Shown here piece by piece: positions 1-6,286 of a DNA stretch of 11,619 nt. The stretch is from Spirochaetaceae bacterium (GTDB lineage: Bacteria > Spirochaetota > Spirochaetia > Treponematales > Breznakiellaceae), in the NCBI GenBank assembly GCA_031269165.1, contig JAISZQ010000219.1:1-11619 (forward strand). The letters are read 5' to 3'. Under the pieces are notes generated by a model. It made no database searches and was not told where the DNA came from. It was given only the letters and a program-made list of their open reading frames with translations. Every line of letters begins with the position of its first letter. Position 1 is the stretch's first letter. A program made the translations under genes and the position numbers.

Positions 1-10
1 AATAGATGGG

Positions 11-42
11 ACTGTTCCAAAACCTCACGGTGTGGAACAGCC
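11..42. repeat. REP-like palindrome, copy 1
   Basis: The arms CTGTTCCA (12-19) and TGGAACAG (33-40) form an 8-bp inverted repeat around a central segment that includes CCTCAC. The same design recurs at 2907-2938, 6131-6163 and 6247-6283, with a half copy at 1170-1187. It lies in noncoding DNA. An apparent small reading frame from 6 to 209 runs across it and has no ribosome binding site, so I do not call it a gene. Confidence 0.7.
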
Positions 43-150
43 TTGTACCCTCTATTAAGGCGTTGAGTTGCCGTTTTGCTTTAATCAAACACGAAAAAAG
101 CGCAAAAAAAGTGAAAAACATTGAGAACTTGAAACAAGCAAAGAAAAGTC

Positions 151-239
151 CGCAGATTGCGCCGTTAGCGACGCGGATTAACACGGATCGAGCGGGATAT
201 AATCCATGAAAATCCGCCGCCATCTGGCGCAATCCGCAG
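151..239. repeat. Nested inverted repeat upstream of the kinase-like gene
   Basis: GATTGCGCC (155-163) pairs perfectly with GGCGCAATC (226-234). Inside it GCGGATT (173-179) pairs with AATCCGC (211-217). The interior has repeated GGAT/ATCC words. Together they would form a long imperfect stem in RNA or single-stranded DNA. No convincing coding frame covers it. It may be the 3' region of a transcript entering from outside the window or an old intergenic repeat; the sequence does not decide. Confidence 0.5.
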
Positions 240-249
240 TCTGGAGCGA

Positions 250-284
250 GGGGACGGCAATTTGCCGCGACTGCCCCCTTTTTT
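250..284 (+). terminator. Rho-independent terminator of an upstream, off-window gene
   Basis: A G4 run (250-253) faces C5 (274-278), an inner perfect stem CGGCAA/TTGCCG (255-260 and 262-267) sits between them, and six T residues (279-284) follow directly. It lies just before the promoter at 303-331, so it most likely ends a plus-strand transcript starting left of the window and insulates the next gene. Confidence 0.6.
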
Positions 285-302
285 GAAATCGGAATTGCTG
301 TC

Positions 303-331
303 TTGCAAAATTCTTGTTGCGGTGGTATATT
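303..331 (+). promoter_or_regulatory. Sigma70-type promoter, probably giving a leaderless mRNA
   Basis: TTGCAA (303-308) and TATATT (326-331) are separated by exactly 17 bp. The expected transcription start, about 7 nt after the -10 box, falls at or within a few bases of the ATG at 338. There is therefore no room for a Shine-Dalgarno sequence; only a weak GGTGG (321-325) is present, inside the promoter spacer. Confidence 0.6.
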
Positions 332-337
332 GTTATT

Positions 338-1171
338 ATGGCAATTATTACGATTTCCCGCGAGTTAGCCGCTTTGGGTGATGAAACCGCACAGGAGCTG
401 ACGAAGCGTCTCGGCTATCGTTTTATCGAGAAGCATACGCTTGAAGAGCGCATTACATCTTACGGCGTTGAGCCCGGCATTCTCAAAAAATACGACGAGC
501 GCAAGCCGGGTTTTATCGCGAGTCTTTCGCAGGAGCGGGATGACTATCTGCATTTTCTCAAAATGGCGATATTTCAGGAAGCGGTTGCTGCCGCCGATAG
601 GGGTTGCGTGTTTATTGGCCGCGGGGCCTATGCGGTTCTGGCCGGTGTTCCCGGAGTCGTGTCGGTTTTTCTGGTGAGCAACATGGATATCCGTGTCGAG
701 CGGGTTCGCAGTTATTTTCATTGCGATGAAAAAAAGGCGCGGTCAATCATTGAACAGAGCGACCGCGACCGTGCGGGGTTTCACAAGTATTTTTTCGAAT
801 CGGACTGGAAGGAGCCGGGCAACTACCGGGTCTCCCTCAACACGGGGCGGTTGCACCCGTCCGTGTGCGCAAAAATTATCGAACAGTTGCGCGACAGCAC
901 CGTGCCGCCCGAAGTGGAGACGGAACTCACCCGCAAGCTCAATGCGGCGTTTCTGGCCCAAAGGGTCGCCCACCACATACTTTACGAGAAAGACGTGCGG
1001 GTACACTTTCTCGATGTAACGCCCGGTGATGACGGCGAGGTGACGCTTTTTGGCGTAACAAACTCGAAGACCATCATCGACCGCGCCGTTGCTGCCGCTC
1101 AGGAAGTAGAGGGGGTAAAAAACGTGGTTCAGTCGATACAGATTGTGGAAGAGTACAACATTGTTCACTGA
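338..1171 (+). CDS. Cytidylate-kinase-like protein with C-terminal BON-like domain
   Basis: The 277-residue product matches the cytidylate kinase-like family (Cytidylate_kin2 type) in layout. It begins MAIITISREL, then has CVFIGRGAYAVLAG (90-103), a VFLVSNMDIRVERV segment (110-123), and DRDRAGFHKYFFESDW followed by YRVSLNTGRLHP (142-174). The C-terminus (about 205-270) ends in VTLFGVTNSKTIIDRA and VEGVKNVV, typical of a BON domain. The start at 338 is chosen because MAIITISR is the family's usual N-terminus; an upstream TTG at 314 would overlap the promoter. The phosphate-binding loop, usually GSGG-like after SRQ, reads ELAALGDE here, so ATP-dependent nucleotide phosphorylation is doubtful. 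A regulatory or nucleotide-sensing role is possible but unproven. It is monocistronic and convergent with the tRNA/pncB unit. Confidence 0.85.
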   Translation: MAIITISRELAALGDETAQELTKRLGYRFIEKHTLEERITSYGVEPGILKKYDERKPGFIASLSQERDDYLHFLKMAIFQEAVAAADRGCVFIGRGAYAVLAGVPGVVSVFLVSNMDIRVERVRSYFHCDEKKARSIIEQSDRDRAGFHKYFFESDWKEPGNYRVSLNTGRLHPSVCAKIIEQLRDSTVPPEVETELTRKLNAAFLAQRVAHHILYEKDVRVHFLDVTPGDDGEVTLFGVTNSKTIIDRAVAAAQEVEGVKNVVQSIQIVEEYNIVH

Positions 1172-1194
1172 GGCTGTTTCAAAACCCTGAACAA
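1161..1194. repeat. REP half-copy overlapping the stop codon, within a small inverted repeat
   Basis: GAGGCTGTTTCAAAACCC (1170-1187) is the reverse complement of the right arm of the repeat family seen at 2920-2938. The stop codon of the kinase-like gene (TGA, 1169-1171) is formed by the first bases of the element. TTGTTCA (1161-1167) and TGAACAA (1188-1194) flank it as a 7-bp inverted repeat, which could act as a weak bidirectional terminator between the convergent units. Confidence 0.5.
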
Positions 1195-1206
1195 CAACTT
1201 AGTGAT

Positions 1207-1280
1207 TGCGCCTGGACGGACTCGAACCGCCGGCCTCCAGATTCGAAGTCTGGCGCTCTATCCAGTTGAGCTACAGGCGC
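1207..1280 (-). tRNA. tRNA-Arg (anticodon UCG)
   Basis: On the minus strand the acceptor arms GCGCCTG and CAGGCGC pair perfectly. The D arm contains GCTCAACTGGATAGAGC. The anticodon stem CCAGA/TCTGG encloses the 7-nt loop CTTCGAA with anticodon TCG, which reads CGA and probably other CGN codons. The T arm contains GGTTCGAGTCC. The discriminator base is A (1207). CCA is not encoded and must be added after transcription. The 5' end lies only 7 nt after the pncB stop codon, without a visible promoter or terminator between them, so it is probably released from a pncB-tRNA transcript. Confidence 0.97.
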
Positions 1281-1287
1281 GAAAAAC

Positions 1288-2778
1288 CTAACAGGGCGCC
1301 TCGGGTCCGCTACCGCCGCGTTCGCCCAAATATCCCTTGATGAGGCGCAGTTTCAGGTCCCGCAAATTCTCGGTAACAGACACCTTGTAGATGTGCGGGT
1401 TGAGGTTCCGCTTGTAGGTGTCGTCAAACTCAGCAAGCGAGGCGAGCGTGTGCTTTTGTATGGCGGCAAGCGGCTTTTCCCCGACAACCATCTTACCATT
1501 TTCCATCTTGAGCGTCAACAGCGGCTCCGGCTTTTTGACGATGGCGGTACGGAAGTGGCGGTAGTCGGCGGACGGATGCCAGAACGTGTACGTTTCCCCC
1601 TCCCGGATCTCTTCATCGCCGTCGATACCGTCAATACCATCAATGACCAGCACGTCGCAGACGGCCCCCTCGTTATCCCATAGGCGCAACACCTGTTTGA
1701 CCGCCGGATTGGTGGTCTTTTCCGGGTTGTCGGAAACCTTGATGGCCGGTATCATCTGCCCTGCGGGAGTCTCAAAAGCGGCGAGTTTGTACACACCGGT
1801 GAACGCCGCGTCACTGCCGCCGGTTACCATGCGGGTTCCCACGCCCCAACTGTTGATCGGCGCCCCCTGCTGCATCAGCGCCTCGATAACATCCTCGTCG
1901 AGATCGTTTGAAACGGCGATGGTCGCCTTGTGCAGACCTTCTTTGTCGAGAGCTTTCCGCACTTCCGAGGTGAGATAGTAGAGGTCGCCGGAATCGAGGC
2001 GCACCCCGAAATTCCCGCCGCGCCGGACAATCTCCTTGCCCACCTTGATCGCGTTGGGCAGTCCGGCATTGAGCGTGTCGAAGGTGTCGATGAGAAACAC
2101 CGGATGTTGGGGGTATATCTCGGCGTAAGCGGCAAACGCCTCTTCCTCGCTGCCGAACGCCATCACCCAACTGTGCGCCATCGTGCCCATCACCTTCACG
2201 CCGAACTCTTTCCCGCCCAGCACGTTGCTGGTACCCGCTGCCCCGCCGATGATAGACGCGCGGGTTGCCGAAAGCGCCCCGTCCACACCCTGGGCACGGC
2301 GGAGGCCGAATTCCATGATGAGGCCGCCCTGGGACGCGAGATAGACCCGCGCCGTCTTCGTGGCGATGAGGCTTTGAAAGTTTATCGTGTTGAGAACCAG
2401 CCCCTCGACGAGCTGGCACTCGATGAGATCGCCCGTGATGCGGACAAGCGGCTCCTGCGGAAAGACGACCGTCCCCTCCTCCATCGCGTGAACCGCCCCG
2501 GAGAACCGGAAACGGGCAAGGTAATCCAGAAACCCGTCCTCAAAAAAAGAGAGACTGCGAAGGTAGGCGATGTCGTCCGCTGAAAACGAAAAGGCAGCGA
2601 GCTTTTCGAGCAGGGGCCCAAGTCCCGCAAAGACCGAAAACCCGCCCTGAAAAGGGTGCTTGCGGAAAAACATCTCGAAGACGCTTTTCCGCGCCATGTT
2701 CTTCTTCCAGTACCCTTGAGCCATCGTAAGCTCATAAAAATCGGTAAAAAGTGCCGTTTGCACCGTGCTATCCCGCAT
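1288..2778 (-). CDS. pncB: Nicotinate phosphoribosyltransferase
   Basis: The enzyme makes nicotinate mononucleotide from nicotinate and PRPP with ATP support, the first step of NAD salvage in the cytoplasm. The 496-residue product has the usual length of the long bacterial/eukaryotic-like class. Visible family blocks are the N-terminal LFTDFYELTMAQGYW, GALSATRASIIGGAAGTSNV, the GTMAHSWV motif whose His (about residue 202) is the likely phosphorylated histidine, IDTFDT, the phosphoribosyl-binding FGVRLDSGDL (about 257-266) and GVGTRMVTGGSDAAF. Two in-frame ATGs exist. AGGAGG (2785-2790) abuts the first (2782-2784) but lies an ideal 6 nt before the second (2776-2778), so the start MRDSTVQT is preferred. 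A short in-frame IDG repeat (IDGIDGIDG) lies in a C-terminal insertion. Confidence 0.96.
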   Translation of the reverse strand: MRDSTVQTALFTDFYELTMAQGYWKKNMARKSVFEMFFRKHPFQGGFSVFAGLGPLLEKLAAFSFSADDIAYLRSLSFFEDGFLDYLARFRFSGAVHAMEEGTVVFPQEPLVRITGDLIECQLVEGLVLNTINFQSLIATKTARVYLASQGGLIMEFGLRRAQGVDGALSATRASIIGGAAGTSNVLGGKEFGVKVMGTMAHSWVMAFGSEEEAFAAYAEIYPQHPVFLIDTFDTLNAGLPNAIKVGKEIVRRGGNFGVRLDSGDLYYLTSEVRKALDKEGLHKATIAVSNDLDEDVIEALMQQGAPINSWGVGTRMVTGGSDAAFTGVYKLAAFETPAGQMIPAIKVSDNPEKTTNPAVKQVLRLWDNEGAVCDVLVIDGIDGIDGDEEIREGETYTFWHPSADYRHFRTAIVKKPEPLLTLKMENGKMVVGEKPLAAIQKHTLASLAEFDDTYKRNLNPHIYKVSVTENLRDLKLRLIKGYLGERGGSGPEAPC

Positions 2779-2859
2779 ACCCATCCTCCTGAAACAGCGT
2801 GCCTTGCTTCAACCATACGCCCAGTTAGATTAAAGAACAAATGGAAGGAAGGGTCTATT

Positions 2860-2888
2860 ATTTTAGCCGATGTTTACAAAACGGTCAA
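2860..2888 (-). promoter_or_regulatory. Promoter of pncB-tRNA-Arg
   Basis: On the minus strand TTGACC (2883-2888) and TAAAAT (2860-2865) are separated by 17 bp, close to the sigma70 consensus. The predicted start near 2853 leaves a leader of about 75 nt before the pncB ATG at 2778. The promoter sits beside REP copy 2, which separates it from the upstream PLP enzyme gene. Confidence 0.7.
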
Positions 2889-2906
2889 GCGCGCGCTTTG
2901 TGTGCC

Positions 2907-2938
2907 TTTCAAAACGTGAGGGTTTGAAACAGCCTCAC
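2907..2938. repeat. REP-like palindrome, copy 2
   Basis: TTTCAAA (2907-2913) pairs with TTTGAAA (2923-2929), and alternatively GTGAGG (2916-2921) pairs with CCTCAC (2933-2938). The two stems share bases and exclude each other, as in copy 4 (6247-6283). Relative to copy 4, the TTCC/GGAA pair has become TTTC/GAAA, a compensatory change that keeps the stem. It follows the PLP enzyme stop codon (2957) and may end or stabilise that mRNA. Confidence 0.65.
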
Positions 2939-2956
2939 TTGTTGAGCCTCGTAACG

Positions 2957-4177
2957 TTATCCCGTGACCTCGCGCAATGCGGATTCCAAGTCCGCGATAA
3001 GGTCGGCACTTTCTTCAAGGCCGATGTGGACGCGCACCAGCGGCAGACGTTCGGGCGGGATGTCGTCGCCTTCGTAGTATTTGATGGCGTTCGGGAGGAC
3101 GAGGCTTTCGTAGCCGCCCCAACTGACGGCGCGTTTGAACAGTTTGAGCGCGTCGGTGAAGCGGATCACGTCGGCAAAACGCTTGGTTGCCAAGCGGAAA
3201 CTGAAAAGACCGGAACCACCCCGGAACAGGCTGCGCGCCCGCTCGTACTGGGGGTGGGAGGGCAAGAGGGGATAGGCCACGCTTTCGATACGCGGATGGT
3301 TTTCAAGGTATCGCGCAACGGCAAGGGCGTTTTCATAGTGCGCCTTCATGCGGATCGGGAGGGTGCGTAGTCCGCGCAACATGAGCCAGGCCATGAACGG
3401 GTCGGGGACGGTTCCCAACTGCAAAAACTCCTGCTTCTGAATGAGGTTGATGTCCTCAACACTCCCGGCGATCACGCCCGCGACAATATCGCTGGCCCCG
3501 CCGAAATACTTGCTGCCGGAATAGACGGCGATGTCAACGCCGAGTTTCAGCGGGTTGAAGAATATCGGCGTCGCCCACGTGTTGTCTATCACCGTTTTGA
3601 TACCGCGTTTTTTGGCTTCCCCGGCAATCGCTTCCACGTCCTGAATCTTGAACGTGAGCGTCGTGGGACTCTCCAGGTAGATGACCTTTGTTTCGGGCCG
3701 TATCGCGTCGATCACCTCCGCCGTGTCCACCCCGTCAACAAACGTATGCTTCACCCCGAAGCGCGGCAAATATTTTGCCAGTAACACGGCCCCCCAGTCG
3801 TAACAGTCGCGGACGCAGACAACGTGGTCGCCCGATTTGACAAAGGCCATCACCGCATGGGATATTGCCGCGACACCCGAAGAGACCAGTTTCGCCCGCC
3901 CGGCCCCGTCAAACGCGGCCAATTTCTGTTCGGTGAGCATCACCGTTGGATTGTTCCCCCGCGTGTATACGGAATGATTAACCTCATCGGTTAGCGCGTC
4001 CCGAAATTCGGCAAAAGACTTGAATGAAAAAATAGATGTCTGGTAAAGAGGCGGACTTACCGCGCCGAACGGGTTGTCGTCCTCGTTCAAGTGATGCAGA
4101 ATGTAACTCACGCTGTTTTCTTCCGATGATGAAGATGCCGGTCCGTTGCGGGCCGCGCCGTCCCATTGCTGTTCCAT
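2957..4177 (-). CDS. Cys/Met metabolism PLP-dependent enzyme (trans-sulfuration family)
   Basis: This 406-residue protein belongs to the family of cystathionine gamma-synthase, cystathionine beta/gamma-lyase and methionine gamma-lyase. Key elements are all visible: YTRGNNPT (71-78), SSGVAA (99-104), Tyr126 in DCYDW which should stack on PLP, Asp198 in VIDNTWATP for the pyridine nitrogen, Lys223 in SGSKYFGGASD as the Schiff-base lysine, SWGGYESLVLP (352-362), and Arg382 in VRVHIGLE for the substrate carboxylate. The first 22 residues are a polar, Ser-rich extension before the conserved fold. The substrate cannot be assigned from sequence alone. The gene starts 7 nt after the second permease gene with an RBS AAAGGA (4188-4193) inside that gene's end, so it is translated from the transporter mRNA. 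This hints that the importer brings in, or is regulated with, a sulfur amino acid-related compound. Confidence 0.9.
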   Translation of the reverse strand: MEQQWDGAARNGPASSSSEENSVSYILHHLNEDDNPFGAVSPPLYQTSIFSFKSFAEFRDALTDEVNHSVYTRGNNPTVMLTEQKLAAFDGAGRAKLVSSGVAAISHAVMAFVKSGDHVVCVRDCYDWGAVLLAKYLPRFGVKHTFVDGVDTAEVIDAIRPETKVIYLESPTTLTFKIQDVEAIAGEAKKRGIKTVIDNTWATPIFFNPLKLGVDIAVYSGSKYFGGASDIVAGVIAGSVEDINLIQKQEFLQLGTVPDPFMAWLMLRGLRTLPIRMKAHYENALAVARYLENHPRIESVAYPLLPSHPQYERARSLFRGGSGLFSFRLATKRFADVIRFTDALKLFKRAVSWGGYESLVLPNAIKYYEGDDIPPERLPLVRVHIGLEESADLIADLESALREVTG

Positions 4178-4184
4178 AAAGATG

Positions 4185-5060
4185 TTATCCTTTCACGCCG
4201 CCGTCCGTTAAACCGGCGACAATGTATTTTTGCCCGAAAGCGAAGATGATCATCGTGGGAAGAAGCGCGACAACGATACCCGCGCTCATAATATCCCAGC
4301 TTACGCCCGCTTTTGAAATAAACGAGTTCAACGCGACAGGCACCGTCATCTTGGCGTCGCTCGACATAAGCATGACGGCGAGAAAGAGTTCGTTCCACAC
4401 GTTGACAAAGGCGAAACTGAAAATAGCGATCAAACCGGGAAGACTCACCGGGAGGATCACGCGGAATAGTGCGGAAAACAGGTCGCAGCCGTCGATCAAC
4501 GCGGCCTCTTCCAGAGACGCGGGAATGCGGTCGAAAAAACTCTTAGCCATGATCGCGCCAAACGCAATGGTCGTCGAAGCGTATACCACCGCGAGCACGA
4601 GCCGGTTGTTGGTGAGGCCGAGCCTCGACAGGTTGAAAAAGAGCGGCACCATCAGAATAAACGAGGGCACCATCTGGGTGAAGTACAACAGCAACAGGAT
4701 AACGCGGGCCTTCCTGAAGGCGCGAAGCCGCGACAACGCGAAACCGGAAAGCACGCTGACACAGAGCCCGCCCGCCGCCGCAAGCAGCGATATGACCACC
4801 GAGTTCGTGAAATAACGGCCAAAATTGGCAAACCCCAGCAGTTTGCGGTAGCCTTCAAACGTTATGTTGGAGGGGATGTAGCGCAGGGGAAAGATATAGA
4901 TCTCGTCAAGGGGTTTGAGCGAGGTTACGATGATCCAGAAAAGCGGCAGAACGGCAAAGAGCAGGAACAAGGCCAGTGCCGCCGTTTTGAAGACTTTTGC
5001 CGTGATACGGCCCGCATATTTTTGTATCGTGCGTTTTCGCGCCGCATAGCTTTTGTTCAT
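4185..5060 (-). CDS. ABC importer permease, MalG type
   Basis: The 291-residue inner-membrane protein has a basic N-terminus (about 1-24), a first membrane segment TAALALFLLFAVLPLFWIIV (about 27-46), the usual ITFEGYRKLL region (66-75), and several further hydrophobic segments. The cytoplasmic EAA loop reads SLEEAALIDGCDLFSALFRV (182-201), followed by ILP, and would contact the ATPase. It is the second permease of a CUT1-type carbohydrate uptake system. Its ATG overlaps the TGA of the preceding permease by 4 nt (ATGA, 5057-5060), and AAGGAG (5069-5074) lies 8 nt upstream, so translation is coupled. No ATPase gene is adjacent; a shared, unlinked ATPase is the likely partner. The sugar or other substrate cannot be read from this protein. 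Confidence 0.94.
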   Translation of the reverse strand: MNKSYAARKRTIQKYAGRITAKVFKTAALALFLLFAVLPLFWIIVTSLKPLDEIYIFPLRYIPSNITFEGYRKLLGFANFGRYFTNSVVISLLAAAGGLCVSVLSGFALSRLRAFRKARVILLLLYFTQMVPSFILMVPLFFNLSRLGLTNNRLVLAVVYASTTIAFGAIMAKSFFDRIPASLEEAALIDGCDLFSALFRVILPVSLPGLIAIFSFAFVNVWNELFLAVMLMSSDAKMTVPVALNSFISKAGVSWDIMSAGIVVALLPTMIIFAFGQKYIVAGLTDGGVKG

Positions 5061-5965
5061 AGCACCAACTCCTTCCGCGCCATGACCCGCAGATAGAAGA
5101 ACGCGAACACAAACAGAATCAGCACGATGATAAGTCCGATCGCCGATCCCTCGCCAAAGTCGTAGGCGTAGGTGATCTTGTTAATCATCTCTGTGGCGAG
5201 AATGTTGGTGGCGTTCGCCGGGCCGCCGCCGGTCATCCCGTAGATAATATCGGGGAAATTCATGATCCACATGAACCGCAGCAACACCGTGCTGGTAATA
5301 GTGGACTGGATATAGGGCACTGTTACCGAAAAGAGTTGCCGTACCCTTCCCGCGCCGTCTATCTCCGCCGATTCGTAGAGCTCGTTGGGCACGGACTGCA
5401 ACGCGGCCAAGAGCATGATGGCAAAAAAGGGAATCCCGTACCAAATGTTGGCAACAATCACCGAAACTTTGGCAAGGCGCGGCGTGGAAAGAAAGCCCAG
5501 CGACTCCGTGATAAACCCCAGCCGCTGCAACAGGTCGTTCACCACGCCGAATTGCCCGTTAAAAAGCCACGACCAGACCAGCCCGATGGCAAACCCGGAG
5601 AGCGCCCACGTATAAAACACGAACCCCGTGTACACGCCGCGCCCCTTAAAAGGCTTGCGGAGAAGCAACGCGAGGGCAAACCCCAGCAAAAACTGCCCGG
5701 CAAGCGAAACAAACACCCAAATCGCCGTGTTAAACAGAATCTGAAAGAACTTGATGTTCGGATTTTTGACAATCGAAACAAAGTTCCCCAGCCCGTTAAA
5801 GCCGGTTTGCGAAATATCCAGCAACGTATAGCGCGTAAACGCCGTCCCGATACCCTGCGCCACCGGAATATAGATAAACGCGCCCAACAGCAACGCGGTA
5901 GGGAGAAACATCCACAGCGGAACCCTAAACTTTAATCCCGGCGCACCTGCCTTGCGATTTGTCAT
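5057..5965 (-). CDS. ABC importer permease, MalF type
   Basis: The 302-residue inner-membrane protein starts with a short basic tail, a first membrane segment from about 17 to 38 (FLPTALLLGAFIYIPVAQGI), and then the family pattern FTRYTLLDIS and GLGNFVSIV. The EAA loop is YESAEIDGAGRVRQLFSV followed by TVPYI (197-218). MTGGGPANATNILATEMI (about 243-260) is characteristic of MalF/UgpA-like proteins. It forms the heterodimeric channel with the MalG-type partner, whose start overlaps this stop by 4 nt. The start at 5965 has only a GGGGG run (5971-5975) 5 nt upstream as RBS. It lies 321 nt after the binding protein gene, which is far for an operon; a separate weak promoter is possible. Confidence 0.94.
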   Translation of the reverse strand: MTNRKAGAPGLKFRVPLWMFLPTALLLGAFIYIPVAQGIGTAFTRYTLLDISQTGFNGLGNFVSIVKNPNIKFFQILFNTAIWVFVSLAGQFLLGFALALLLRKPFKGRGVYTGFVFYTWALSGFAIGLVWSWLFNGQFGVVNDLLQRLGFITESLGFLSTPRLAKVSVIVANIWYGIPFFAIMLLAALQSVPNELYESAEIDGAGRVRQLFSVTVPYIQSTITSTVLLRFMWIMNFPDIIYGMTGGGPANATNILATEMINKITYAYDFGEGSAIGLIIVLILFVFAFFYLRVMARKELVL

Positions 5966-5983
5966 ACCAACCCCCGGATTCTT

Positions 5984-6030
5984 ATTATAACCTTGCGTAT
6001 TTTGTCAATGTTTTAAGCGTGCAATGTCAA
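5984..6030 (-). promoter_or_regulatory. Possible internal promoter for the permease genes
   Basis: On the minus strand a consensus TATAAT (5984-5989) lies 19 nt before the permease ATG. TTGACA occurs twice upstream (6003-6008 and 6025-6030), but the nearer one is only 13 bp from the -10 box and the farther one 35 bp, so neither gives a standard spacing. It may be a weak or activated promoter, or chance in an AT-rich patch. Confidence 0.35.
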
Positions 6031-6130
6031 CATCCAATAGTAAAATAATCTCCCATCAATTCCCCGGAGGAGCCACTAACCGCCCCGCCCTCCCTACGGG
6101 ACATCCCCAAGTGCTTCCTCGGACAAGTGA

Positions 6131-6163
6131 GCCTGTTCCAAAACTCGGTTAGTTTTGACAGGC
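6131..6163. repeat. REP-like palindrome, copy 3
   Basis: GCCTGT (6131-6136) pairs with ACAGGC (6158-6163), then CAAAACT (6139-6145) with AGTTTTG (6151-6157), leaving a TC bulge (6137-6138) and a CGGTT loop. It is a diverged member of the family at 6247-6283 and lies in the gap between the binding protein and permease genes. Confidence 0.65.
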
Positions 6164-6177
6164 TGAGCTAAAGCATT

Positions 6178-6237
6178 GCAGTTTCTCAGGCTGAAGCCGG
6201 GCTAAAGCTGGGCTTTAGCCTTACGAAACTGCGCTTT
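6178..6237. repeat. Two-tier hairpin between binding protein and permease genes
   Basis: GCAGTTTC (6178-6185) pairs with GAAACTGC (6225-6232), and inside it GGCTAAAGC (6200-6208) pairs with GCTTTAGCC (6212-6220) around a TGG loop. GCTTTTT follows on the plus strand. Genes on both sides are on the minus strand, so if the T-run matters it would stop antisense transcription. On the minus strand it would be an mRNA secondary structure that could reduce permease expression relative to the binding protein. Confidence 0.6.
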
Positions 6238-6246
6238 TTAAAGGTT

Positions 6247-6283
6247 GCTGTTCCAAAACTTGAGGTTTTGGAACAGCCTCAAG
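6247..6283. repeat. REP-like palindrome, copy 4 (best copy), dual hairpin
   Basis: GCTGTTCCAAAAC (6247-6259) and GTTTTGGAACAGC (6265-6277) form a perfect 13-bp stem with loop TTGAG. CTTGAGG (6259-6265) and CCTCAAG (6277-6283) form a competing 7-bp stem that shares bases with it. It begins 3 nt after the binding protein stop codon in the direction of transcription, a place where such elements can stabilise the upstream mRNA and dampen downstream expression. Confidence 0.8.
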
Positions 6284-6286
6284 TGG

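Noticed and set aside
6..209. 67-codon open frame at the left edge
   Set aside because: It starts inside the REP-like palindrome, has no RBS and extends into the nested inverted repeat.
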